A stretch of DNA of 64,000 bases from Succinivibrio sp. (GTDB lineage Bacteria; Pseudomonadota; Gammaproteobacteria; Enterobacterales; Succinivibrionaceae). The translations under genes were made by a program, and so were the position numbers. The notes beneath the pieces are model-generated. The model was not told where the DNA came from. It saw only the letters and a program-made list of their open reading frames with translations, and ran no database searches. The DNA is taken from contig JAILLS010000068.1 in the NCBI GenBank assembly GCA_024693025.1, positions 1-64,000 on the forward strand. Reading direction: 5' to 3'. Positions 43,659-51,916 of the stretch are shown here, one piece after another. The first letter of the stretch is position 1. Every line of letters starts with the position of its first letter.

Positions 43659-44396
43659 ATGATTGATTTAAAGCAAGCATTTCGTGGAATTAGGGCTCTT
43701 TACGGAGAGTCTGGTTTTGATTCTCTACAGCGCTCACATGTCATGGTAGTGGGGCTTGGGGGCGTTGGCTCCTGGCTTGCTGAGGCTTTGTGCCGCAGCG
43801 CTGTAGGTGAATTGAGTCTGATTGATTTTGACAATATTGAGCTTTCCAATTTAAACCGGCAGCTTCACACCACCTGTGAAAGCTTAGGCAGGGTAAAAGT
43901 TGAAGAATTAGCACAAAGATTCAAACTTATTAATCCTGAGATCAAATTAAATCTTTATAATGAAAAGATTACGCAGGATAATTTACGGGATATTCTTCAG
44001 ACCTGTCCGCAGTATGTGGCCGAGGCGATCGATGACCTTGAGGTTAAACCTGCGTTAATCGACTATTTATATAAGGCTAAGAAGACCTTTATCACCTTAG
44101 GCGGAGCAGGCGGCAGAATGGATCCTGGTGCACTTAGTCTAGGTGATCTGGCGTCTGCGCATGGAGATGCATTACTTAGCCGAGTTCGCAGTATTTTACG
44201 CAAGGAATACCATTATCCTGCCGGAGGGGTTAAGATGCATATAATGTGCACCTATTCGTGCGAAAAGCCCGTATATTCATCTAAAGAAGGCTATCAGTCA
44301 GGAGATCTTCCCGCCTTTGGGGCGGCGATGCCTGTGACGGCCACTGCTGGATTAATGGCGGCATCCTGGATCATAAGTCAGATAGTTAAAGCCTAG
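43659..44396 (+). CDS. tcdA: tRNA threonylcarbamoyladenosine dehydratase TcdA
   Basis: TcdA cyclises t6A37 of tRNA to ct6A using ATP. The 245-residue protein is an E1/ThiF-like adenylating enzyme. The nucleotide-binding motif VVGLGGVGSWLAEAL is at about 30-44, followed by LIDFDNIELSNLNRQL with the Arg and Asp of the ATP site, then AIDDLEVKPALIDY. It is slightly shorter than E. coli TcdA (268). It lies divergently beside tRNA genes and shares its pathway with tsaC at 21295. AAGG precedes the ATG. Confidence 0.92.
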   Translation: MIDLKQAFRGIRALYGESGFDSLQRSHVMVVGLGGVGSWLAEALCRSAVGELSLIDFDNIELSNLNRQLHTTCESLGRVKVEELAQRFKLINPEIKLNLYNEKITQDNLRDILQTCPQYVAEAIDDLEVKPALIDYLYKAKKTFITLGGAGGRMDPGALSLGDLASAHGDALLSRVRSILRKEYHYPAGGVKMHIMCTYSCEKPVYSSKEGYQSGDLPAFGAAMPVTATAGLMAASWIISQIVKA

Positions 44397-44455
44397 TCTG
44401 AGAGTACAGTCTTTCAAGATTTAAGCAAAGAACCAAGGCGGTTTGGAAGGTAATA

Positions 44456-46357
44456 ATGAGCACCATGATTGAAAGTGAATTTGAAAAGGTTAAGGAATAC
44501 CTCAGGCATAAATTACCAGACTATTTGCATAACAAAGGGATAAACCCGAATGCCAAGTTTGCCTGTCTTAATCCTGAGCATCATGAGAATCTGCCTTCCA
44601 TGAGCTATAACCCGCAGGACTGCACCGTCAAATGCTTTAGCTGTCAGGCCAGCTATGATATTTTTGATCTAATCGGCATAGATTATGGTTTTTCTGACTT
44701 TAAACCTTGTTTTATAAAGGCTCATGAGCTGTTTATCGGTCCGGTGCCGCAGGTATTCAATGAACTTCTGAGTCAGGAAGACAGTGCCACGGAGTACGAT
44801 AACAGCAGCTATATCCATAATCATTATGCTAAAGAAGTGCCAGAGTTTGAAATAGCTCAGGATTTTACTCCTCAGCCCAGTGCTCAGAGCTATCCTGCGC
44901 GCGAGAATGGCAATGCAGGCTTTTCCTTTGTACCAAATCCTGCCAACAATGCGCCTAATTCCTACAGCGGCAGTTCGAACAGTTATTCTCATCCGCGCCA
45001 GTCAGGTGTGGTGTTTGGCGGTGAAAACTTCAATTTTGTGGCTCCCTCCCGCAATAATCAGCGTCTCAACCTGAACAACGGCTTCACAGGTACAGGTGAG
45101 CATAGTGCCTATGAGGGACCGCGCCCTGAGGAAAACCGGCCCAATTTCAGTGAATATTTTAAGAATTGCAGCAGCCAGCTGAATAAGACTGACTATTATG
45201 CCTTACGCGGGATCAGCCAAGAGGTAGTTGAGCGCTTCCATCTCGGCTATGACGATCATTTTATCGCAGGGGTGGATCAGATGGGGGTACAGCAGCTCTG
45301 GAGAGCAGCTATCGTACCGTTATCAGAATATTCCTATCTGGTGAGAAATACCGATCGGAATGCGCAGGATCGTATGCGCAAGAAAGGTCAGTTTGAAATT
45401 TTCAATCGCGAGGCTCTCAATCATAACGGGATCGTCTTTGTAACCGAAGGGGAGTTTGACGCTTTAAGTCTTGAGACTTTAGGCTATCGGGCGATCTCTA
45501 TAGGCGGAGCTGCTAATGCGCGGCGCCTGCTGGAAATCATTAAAGAACAGTATCATGGGGTTGAAGAGCGCTGCTTCTATCTCTGTCTTGACAATGATGA
45601 GCAGGGACAGGAAGCTGAAAAGGTGATAGCGACAGGGCTATATCAGTACCGGATTGCCTACAAGCGTCTCAATCTGGCCTTCCCTTATAAGGATATCAAC
45701 GAAGCGCTGGTGAAAAACAAGGATGGCCTTGCCTATAAGCTTACTCATCTTGAGCAGATGCTCAGCTATAAACTGGGTAGTCTGACCGAGCCTAAGAGAT
45801 CGCTGAAGCTCTCTAAGTGGGAAGATTTCAATCGCCTGATGTCTGGTGAAGCTGCGCTCTATACGATCTGCGGCAGACCTAATGTACTCAGGCATCTGCT
45901 GTCAAGACTGATTACCGAACGTATGGGTAGTGTGGTCTATGCCGGTCAGGTCAATCAGTGGCAATACATTTCAAATCTCGTGGAAAGACCACAGGGCGCG
46001 GAATATACGCAGGGTTATTTTACTGCGCAGTTCCTGGAAGTGAATAGTTCTGACATTATCGGTGATGTGGATCGGGCCTTAAATGCCTTAAGACTTAGAG
46101 GGCGCGGTAATTTTGTCACCTATGTGGATTTATCAGGCAAATCACTGGAAAACTGTCTTGAATATGTGGAGCAGCTGGGTAGACTCAGCGAACAGGCCGG
46201 TCTGCCGATTGTGGCTATGTGCAATCAGGAGCCGAGTGAATACGTGGAAGCCGTTGCTCTGCAGAACCTTGAGCTAGCCTTTAATGATAAGGGAGATCTG
46301 GTCTTCTATACCGTAGATGATCAGGGCAAGCCATTTAAATTTTATCGCTATCAATAA
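44456..46357 (+). CDS. CHC2 zinc-finger/Toprim primase-like protein with helicase-like C-terminus lacking a P-loop
   Basis: The 633-residue protein has three parts. Residues about 30-75 form a CHC2-type zinc finger (Cys38, His43, Cys60, Cys63). Residues 100-230 are an Asn/Ser/Pro-rich linker. Residues 315-430 are a Toprim domain with VTEGEFDAL (Glu331) and LCLDNDEQG (Asp379, Asp381). This is the layout of phage/plasmid primase-helicases such as T7 gp4. The C-terminal 190 residues look like a RecA-type helicase domain, but where GRPxxGKT would be expected the sequence is ICGRPNVLRHLLSRL (471-485), without Gly-Lys-Thr. It lies between tcdA (59 bases) and rep (14 bases), not in an obvious prophage. 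The role in replication restart or RNA priming is inferred only. Confidence 0.75.
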   Translation: MSTMIESEFEKVKEYLRHKLPDYLHNKGINPNAKFACLNPEHHENLPSMSYNPQDCTVKCFSCQASYDIFDLIGIDYGFSDFKPCFIKAHELFIGPVPQVFNELLSQEDSATEYDNSSYIHNHYAKEVPEFEIAQDFTPQPSAQSYPARENGNAGFSFVPNPANNAPNSYSGSSNSYSHPRQSGVVFGGENFNFVAPSRNNQRLNLNNGFTGTGEHSAYEGPRPEENRPNFSEYFKNCSSQLNKTDYYALRGISQEVVERFHLGYDDHFIAGVDQMGVQQLWRAAIVPLSEYSYLVRNTDRNAQDRMRKKGQFEIFNREALNHNGIVFVTEGEFDALSLETLGYRAISIGGAANARRLLEIIKEQYHGVEERCFYLCLDNDEQGQEAEKVIATGLYQYRIAYKRLNLAFPYKDINEALVKNKDGLAYKLTHLEQMLSYKLGSLTEPKRSLKLSKWEDFNRLMSGEAALYTICGRPNVLRHLLSRLITERMGSVVYAGQVNQWQYISNLVERPQGAEYTQGYFTAQFLEVNSSDIIGDVDRALNALRLRGRGNFVTYVDLSGKSLENCLEYVEQLGRLSEQAGLPIVAMCNQEPSEYVEAVALQNLELAFNDKGDLVFYTVDDQGKPFKFYRYQ

Positions 46358-46371
46358 GTTAGAGTATTGGC

Positions 46372-48414
46372 GTGAAACTTAATGCAGCTCAGCAGCAGGC
46401 CGTAGAAGCCGTCAGTGGCCCTTGCCTGGTCCTGGCCGGAGCAGGCTCGGGTAAAACCAGAGTTATTACCGCAAAGATTGATTATCTGATCTCGGTACAG
46501 CATCTTGATCCGGCGCGTATCTGCGCAGTAACCTTTACGAATAAGGCCGCGGCCGAAATGAGCGAGCGCGTGGCAGATCTGGTGGGCAAGGAGTGCGCCA
46601 AGCAGATCCGTATTTCTACCTTCCATTCTCTGGGCTTAGATATACTCAAACGCGAGCATCGCTGTCTGGGGCTAGGCCGCAATTTCTCCTTATTTAATGA
46701 ATCAGATTCAAGAAAGATTGTGGGTGATATTCTGCGTGAGGAATTGCCGACTCTGCTCACGGCGGGCTCAGAATATGCTGATATTGACAGCTTTACGCAG
46801 AAAATTGCCGCTTTTAAATCCCAGCTGTTAAAGCCTGATGAGATTGCCGACGCGAAGCTTGCTGAAGTCTATGCGCGCTATGAAACCTATCTGCATTCCT
46901 GCAATGCTCTGGATTTTGAAGATTTAATTTTTAAAACCACCCTGCTGTTATCTGAGAATCAGGAGGTTGCCAAACGCTGGCTGCCCTGGTTTCAGTATGT
47001 GCTGGTGGATGAGTATCAGGACACCAATGATACCCAGTACAGTCTGCTCAAGCTCCTGACTTCGGTGTGTCAGAGATTTACCGTAGTCGGGGATGATGAT
47101 CAGTCTATCTATGCGTGGCGCGGCGCCAGTCCTCAGAATATTGAAAAGCTGGCTGAAGACTATCCTGATCTGGTGGTCATTAAGCTTGAGGAGAATTATC
47201 GCTGCACCCAGCATATTCTTAATTGCGCCAACCAGCTGATTAGTCATAACAGTCATCTATATAACAAGACGTTATATACAAAACAGGCCGAAGGCGCCAA
47301 AATCGGCGTGTGGGAGTGCAGCGATGAACAGGATGAATGCAGGATGGTGGTTGCGGATATTATGGCCAAGCATCAGCAGCGCCATAATGCCTATTCGGAT
47401 TATGCGGTGCTTTACCGCAGCAACGCGCAGTCACGTAATTTTGAGCGCGAATTTCATGCCGCACGCATTCCCATCAAGATTTCAGGCGGTACCAGCTTCT
47501 TTGAATTACAGGAAGTTAAGGATATGCTCGCGTGGAGCCGGGTGATCTGCAATCCTCATGATAATGTGGCACTGCTCAGGATCATCAATGTGCCCAGACG
47601 CGGGATCGGTACAGAACTGCTGAATCTGCTGTCAGAATCATCCAAATTAACCGGTCAGTCTCTCTATGCAACTGCTTTAGATAAGAGTGTGGTAGCCAGT
47701 CTTACCAGCACCCAGAAGTCATCTTTAGGCGAGTTTCTAAGACTGGTCGTACAGCTGCGCAAAATGCTGGTGGATTATAAGGACAGGGAGCTTGCCCGGG
47801 ATCTCATTGGTCTCATCGGCTATGAACGTTATCTTATCGCCAGTCAACCCAACAAGCCTGAGCTCAAAAATGCCAAGCTGAACAATGCCAGGGTGTTTAT
47901 GAGCTGGATTGAAGATCTGATTGAAGGTAAGAAGGACGGGCTGGAGCTGAGTTTTGAAGAAGCGGTAGAGAAGCTTTATCTGCGTGAATTTCTGGAAAGA
48001 CAGAATAAGCAGGGGGAAACGGATGCAGTACAGCTGTTAACCCTGCATGCTGCCAAAGGTCTTGAATTCCCTTATGTCTATTTAGTCGGGGTGGAGGAAG
48101 ATCTCCTGCCGCATCGAAATTCCCAGCAAAGTCCGCAGGGAGAAGCAGAAGAGCGCAGACTGTGCTATGTCGGGATTACGAGGGCTCAGCAGGAACTCAA
48201 CCTGAGCTGGTGTAAAAAAAGAGGTATAGGTGAACGTCAGAAGGACAGCCGTAAAAGTCGCTTTTTAAATGAACTGCCCGAGGCCGATTTAGAACTGCAT
48301 CGTACCGATGAGCCTTTATCTGCAGAACAGCAGCAGTCTGCACAGGACTCGATGGCCATGCTGCGTGATTTTTTAAGTGAGCAGCTTGAGCGCACCAGGC
48401 ATCATGCTGAATAA
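46372..48414 (+). CDS. rep: ATP-dependent DNA helicase Rep
   Basis: Rep is a 3'-5' superfamily 1A helicase that clears proteins ahead of the fork. The 680-residue protein (E. coli 673) has the Q motif LNAAQQQAVE, Walker A AGAGSGKT (22-29), motif Ia TFTNKAAAEM, motif II VDEYQDTN, motif III VVGDDDQSIYAWRGA, motif IV YRSNAQSR, motif V TLHAAKGLEFPYVY and motif VI YVGITRAQQEL. The start is a GTG at 46372, 14 bases after the primase-like gene, suggesting co-expression. A bidirectional terminator follows. Confidence 0.96.
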   Translation: MKLNAAQQQAVEAVSGPCLVLAGAGSGKTRVITAKIDYLISVQHLDPARICAVTFTNKAAAEMSERVADLVGKECAKQIRISTFHSLGLDILKREHRCLGLGRNFSLFNESDSRKIVGDILREELPTLLTAGSEYADIDSFTQKIAAFKSQLLKPDEIADAKLAEVYARYETYLHSCNALDFEDLIFKTTLLLSENQEVAKRWLPWFQYVLVDEYQDTNDTQYSLLKLLTSVCQRFTVVGDDDQSIYAWRGASPQNIEKLAEDYPDLVVIKLEENYRCTQHILNCANQLISHNSHLYNKTLYTKQAEGAKIGVWECSDEQDECRMVVADIMAKHQQRHNAYSDYAVLYRSNAQSRNFEREFHAARIPIKISGGTSFFELQEVKDMLAWSRVICNPHDNVALLRIINVPRRGIGTELLNLLSESSKLTGQSLYATALDKSVVASLTSTQKSSLGEFLRLVVQLRKMLVDYKDRELARDLIGLIGYERYLIASQPNKPELKNAKLNNARVFMSWIEDLIEGKKDGLELSFEEAVEKLYLREFLERQNKQGETDAVQLLTLHAAKGLEFPYVYLVGVEEDLLPHRNSQQSPQGEAEERRLCYVGITRAQQELNLSWCKKRGIGERQKDSRKSRFLNELPEADLELHRTDEPLSAEQQQSAQDSMAMLRDFLSEQLERTRHHAE

Positions 48415-48434
48415 GCCTTAAAGCGCAGGCGCAA

Positions 48435-48468
48435 AAAAGGCCTTGTTTCATAAGAAGCAAGGCCTTTT
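48435..48468. terminator. Bidirectional terminator between rep and NSS transporter
   Basis: AAAAGGCCTTG (48435-48445) pairs with CAAGGCCTTTT (48458-48468), flanked by A-run and T-run, so it can act for both convergent genes. Confidence 0.9.
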
Positions 48469-48482
48469 ATTATGACGTCTGA

Positions 48483-49865
48483 CTAGACGGTGCCCATCAG
48501 CTGAGCAACCATGATGGCTACGATGATCGCCGGGATCACCACCTTCATATCGATCAGGAAGAGCTGCAGCCAGCTGCACTTAAACAGACCATTTGAGGTA
48601 AGTTCGTTCTGCAGGGTCTTCTGATTGAGTTTCCAGCCCACAAACAGAGCGATAAAGAAGCCTGAAATCGGCAGCATCAGTTTGGCGGTGACATAGTCAA
48701 AGAGATCGAACAGATTCATGTCAAACAGGGTGAAATCACTCCAAGGGCCCATGGACAGGGAGCAGCAGATACCGATGGCGATGGCCAGTACGCTTACCAC
48801 CAAAGCAGAGCGGTGGCGGGTTAAATTAGTGTTTTCTGCCACAAATGCGGTTGCCACCTCGTGCAGGAAAATGCAGGAGGTGATGGTTGCAACCATCAGG
48901 AGGAAGAAGAACATCACCGGAATAATCCAGGCCAGCAATGGAGAAGCGCTGAGGGCTGAATTAAAGACATTCGGCAGCGCGATAAACACCAGGGAAGCAC
49001 CTGCGGTTGGCTCCACACCCTCTACCGAGAAAACGGCAGGGAAGATCACCACACCGGCGGCAATAGCTACCAGGGTATCCATGATGGCGATACTTACTGC
49101 AGAACGTGACAGATTGGCGTCACGTTTGAAGTAAGAAGCATAGGTGACAAGACCCATACCCAGACTCATGGAATAGAAGCACTGGGCAAGGGCAGACAGC
49201 ACCACACTTGGTGTAATGGCATCAAAATTCGGCTTGAATAAGAACTCTAAACCCTGACTGGCGCCTGGCATATTGAGAGCAAAGATTACCAGCAGGACCA
49301 ATAGCAGGAATAATAAAGGCATCAGCATTTTGGAGAAGCGCTCAATACCCTTGTCTACACCGCGGGTTACCACATAATGAGTGGCAGCCATAAAGAGAAT
49401 GAGGCAGACTACCGGCTTCCAGGGATTTGAAATAAAGGACACAAACAGGTCAGCGTAGACATTACCGCCTTCAGCTGTCGTGGCAGAGGCAACCTGGAAG
49501 GTACCGATGATGGCATCATAGGTGTAGCACAGCACCCAGCCAGCCACCACGTTATAGTAGCAGAGAATTAAAAAGGCGATGATCACGGCTAATGGTCCGA
49601 CGAAGCGCCATGGTGAATCAGGGGATAAAACCTTAAAGGCATTACCCACGTTGGCACGGGTCTTACGTCCTACCGCAAATTCTGCGATCATCAGAGGAAT
49701 ACCGAAGACCAGAATACAGAGCAGATAGACAATGATAAAAGCACTGCCGCCATTCTGGCCTGCCTGCATCGGGAAACGCCAGATGTTTCCAAGACCGATG
49801 GCTGAGCCTGCTGAGGCCAAAATACCACCTAAGGTGGTGGCAAAGCCCACACGTGAAGCGTTCAT
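48483..49865 (-). CDS. Sodium-dependent transporter of the NSS/SNF family
   Basis: The 460-residue membrane protein has about eleven to twelve helices, like bacterial LeuT/MhsT relatives. The Na+-site motif of TM1 is GSAIGLGNIWRFP (about 20-32), followed by NGGSAFIIVYLLC (TM2) and CYYNVVAGWVLCY (TM3). Such proteins take up amino acids with Na+; the substrate cannot be read from sequence. AGGAGTTC before the ATG supports the start. It lies 29 bases after the flavodoxin gene and may be read from its promoter. Confidence 0.9.
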   Translation of the reverse strand: MNASRVGFATTLGGILASAGSAIGLGNIWRFPMQAGQNGGSAFIIVYLLCILVFGIPLMIAEFAVGRKTRANVGNAFKVLSPDSPWRFVGPLAVIIAFLILCYYNVVAGWVLCYTYDAIIGTFQVASATTAEGGNVYADLFVSFISNPWKPVVCLILFMAATHYVVTRGVDKGIERFSKMLMPLLFLLLVLLVIFALNMPGASQGLEFLFKPNFDAITPSVVLSALAQCFYSMSLGMGLVTYASYFKRDANLSRSAVSIAIMDTLVAIAAGVVIFPAVFSVEGVEPTAGASLVFIALPNVFNSALSASPLLAWIIPVMFFFLLMVATITSCIFLHEVATAFVAENTNLTRHRSALVVSVLAIAIGICCSLSMGPWSDFTLFDMNLFDLFDYVTAKLMLPISGFFIALFVGWKLNQKTLQNELTSNGLFKCSWLQLFLIDMKVVIPAIIVAIMVAQLMGTV

Positions 49866-49894
49866 AATGAACTCCTAGAAAGTTTTGAGTAGAT

Positions 49895-50404
49895 TTAAAG
49901 TCCGAAAGCTGGACGAATTAAGGCACACCACTGCTTGATTCGCTCATCCGTGAGGTCAGACTGATTGTCTTCATCAATCGCCAGACCCACAAAATGGTCA
50001 TGATCAAACAACGGCAGAGGGGAAGTAAAATCATAGCCGGTAGTTGGCCAGAATCCTACAAACTGAGCTCCGCGAAACTGGAAGGTTTCATAGAGCATTC
50101 CCATGCCATCCAAAAAGGTATCAGGATAACCTACCTGATCTCCTGTACCGAAAAGAGCAACGGTTTTACCCTGAAAAGACATATTTTGCAATTTAGGCAT
50201 GAAGGCATCCCAGTCTTCCTGTAGCTCGCCAATGCTCCAAGTGGAGGTACCCACGATTAAGAATTCATAGTCTTCCATCTGCTCGCCGCCTTCACTGATA
50301 TTGTGTAGGTCAACGTGCTCTGTACCTAATTCCTGGGCGATTTTTTCAGCAACAGTTCCTGTAACGCCAGTATAGGTACCATAGAAAAGGCCAATTTTCT
50401 TCAT
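49895..50404 (-). CDS. fldA: Flavodoxin (FldA type)
   Basis: Flavodoxin carries electrons via FMN, for example to radical-SAM and anaerobic ribonucleotide or pyruvate enzymes. The 169-residue protein has the phosphate loop YGTYTGVTGTVAE (9-21), the Trp-containing FMN loop GTSTWSIGELQEDWDAF, ALFGTGDQVGYPDTF with the Tyr loop, and DDHFVGLAIDEDNQ-like HDHFVGLAIDEDNQ near the end, as in E. coli FldA. The phosphate loop has Tyr-Thr-Gly in place of the usual Asp-Thr-Gly. AAGGAT lies upstream of the ATG. It is co-directional with the NSS transporter gene. Confidence 0.88.
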   Translation of the reverse strand: MKKIGLFYGTYTGVTGTVAEKIAQELGTEHVDLHNISEGGEQMEDYEFLIVGTSTWSIGELQEDWDAFMPKLQNMSFQGKTVALFGTGDQVGYPDTFLDGMGMLYETFQFRGAQFVGFWPTTGYDFTSPLPLFDHDHFVGLAIDEDNQSDLTDERIKQWCALIRPAFGL

Positions 50405-50479
50405 ATAGTTATCCTTATAAAATCGGAAAAAGAATGTTAGTCCTAAATTCCAAAAGCAAGTCTTTTAGTATCAGCGTAA

Positions 50480-50508
50480 ATTATAAATGTATCGTAGGTA
50501 GATGTGAA
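50480..50508 (-). promoter_or_regulatory. Candidate promoter of flavodoxin
   Basis: Reading leftwards, TTCACA (50503-50508) and TATAAT (50480-50485) are spaced by exactly 17 bases, about 70 bases before the fldA start. The rest of the 289-base spacer 50405-50693 shows no gene I can support. Confidence 0.6.
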
Positions 50509-50693
50509 GTGAGAACTTTTCTCATATTGATGCCAGCTCCTGCTCGTACAGGGCTTGCAGCGATCGTGAGAGAGGGATTGCCCGTTTTTGGACAAAAAAT
50601 GCCGCATTTTTACGCATAATACATATTAAAGAAAGGACTACCCATGTTAAGGTATAGTTAGTTATTTCACTTTAATTAAGCTGCAGAGGTTCT

Positions 50694-51845
50694 ATGGCGG
50701 ATTTTATTGTAGATGAGAGTCGTTTTATTATTGATGACGGTGAGCTTGATGAATGGTTTGTGCCGCGCGGGTTTGAACTTCCCGACGGCCTGATTATAGA
50801 TGAGAAGCTCGATGAGGCTGATAGCTGGCAGCTGTATGTCTCAGATAATGCAGCATGCTATATTCTGGCCTGCAAAACCGAACTTGCGGCCCAATGGGTG
50901 GAACGCGGTTATCTTAAAGCAAGTCAGCTGTATCATCTTGTTTTGGAGAATGCTGATTATGAATTGCTTATATCTCCTTGTTCGTTAAGACTTTTACGTA
51001 TGACGCAGGTTAGATTTAAAGGCTCACTGCGCTATGCCTTAAGTGTCTTTGCTGCTCTCTGGCACCTGCGCAGTCTGGATACTGAGGTTAATCTGCGGGA
51101 CGCTCTGTATGTCGAAAAACTTGGGATTTTGCTGCCTACATTCAGTTTAGTGCCAAAGATTACCGATCGGGCACTCTATGAGAATGCCTTCCGTGAAGAT
51201 AAGGATCCTGAAAACCTGACGGTGCCGAGTACCTCAGGCAATGGTGGTCTGTCATTCTTTACGGTCAAGAAGATTCTTGCAGAACATGGAGTTACTCCTC
51301 CTGAGGGCGCGCTGTGGCTTGAACAGGGTGAGCCTTTGGATGACTTTATGGAAGTGAGCAAGAGCGGTGCCTATATTACAGGACCGTTGGTCGTACAGAA
51401 GCATTACCAGATTTATGATACCAATGCCGGCGTTTATGTCCTGCTTATGGATAAGCTGTGGTCAGAAGCTCTGCTGCAGACGAATCTGCTCAATAAAATC
51501 AGTTTAAATAACATAAGTATAGACCATCAGTCCTTTGCGGTTCTGACTTTTGATAAACGCACTGCTCTAGAGCCGCTGAATGATCGCTTCTTCGGTTTAA
51601 CCGAGGTCGGTGCAGTTAAGCTTGCGCAGAGCATCAGACGCTTTAGAGCCCAGCTTGAGAAAGCCGATCTTAAAGATGCGCTGTACATTGAGTGCTTAGG
51701 TGCTTTGCTGCCAACCACCTTTAGCAGTGAAACTATTGATGATGTGATGGTGTTCCGCAAGATCTTAAGAGAGGGGCCGTTTGCCTTAGCCCCGCTGCTT
51801 GATGACGTCAAGGTTGACTGCATGATGATAGCAACCACCAAATAG
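50694..51845 (+). CDS. Unknown protein made of two tandem copies of one domain
   Basis: The 383-residue protein has no signal peptide or membrane segment and matches no family I know. It is an internal duplication with an offset of about 192 residues. WQLYVSDNAACYILACK (45-61) matches YQIYDTNAGVYVLLMDK (238-254), and LRDALYVEKLGILLP (134-148) matches LKDALYIECLGALLP (326-340), so each half is one copy. Both halves are acidic at the N-terminal end. AGAGGTTCT precedes the ATG. It is a single-gene unit facing acrAB, with a bidirectional terminator between. Soluble cytosolic location is inferred. Confidence 0.85.
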   Translation: MADFIVDESRFIIDDGELDEWFVPRGFELPDGLIIDEKLDEADSWQLYVSDNAACYILACKTELAAQWVERGYLKASQLYHLVLENADYELLISPCSLRLLRMTQVRFKGSLRYALSVFAALWHLRSLDTEVNLRDALYVEKLGILLPTFSLVPKITDRALYENAFREDKDPENLTVPSTSGNGGLSFFTVKKILAEHGVTPPEGALWLEQGEPLDDFMEVSKSGAYITGPLVVQKHYQIYDTNAGVYVLLMDKLWSEALLQTNLLNKISLNNISIDHQSFAVLTFDKRTALEPLNDRFFGLTEVGAVKLAQSIRRFRAQLEKADLKDALYIECLGALLPTTFSSETIDDVMVFRKILREGPFALAPLLDDVKVDCMMIATTK

Positions 51846-51877
51846 ACTCAGACTACCGTGGCAGTCACGGGCACAAA

Positions 51878-51909
51878 AAAGCCGATGTTCAGGTTCTGAC
51901 ATCGGCTTT
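51878..51909. terminator. Bidirectional terminator between the duplicated-domain gene and acrB
   Basis: AAAGCCGATG-T-TCAG, loop GTT, CTGA-CATCGGCTTT (51878-51909) forms a long stem with one bulge, flanked by an A-run and a T-rich stretch, serving both convergent genes. Confidence 0.9.
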
Positions 51910-51916
51910 GTTATCT

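Noticed and set aside
50434-50619. 61-residue frame in the spacer before the duplicated-domain gene
   Set aside because: No ribosome site, no recognisable pattern, and it overlies the flavodoxin promoter.
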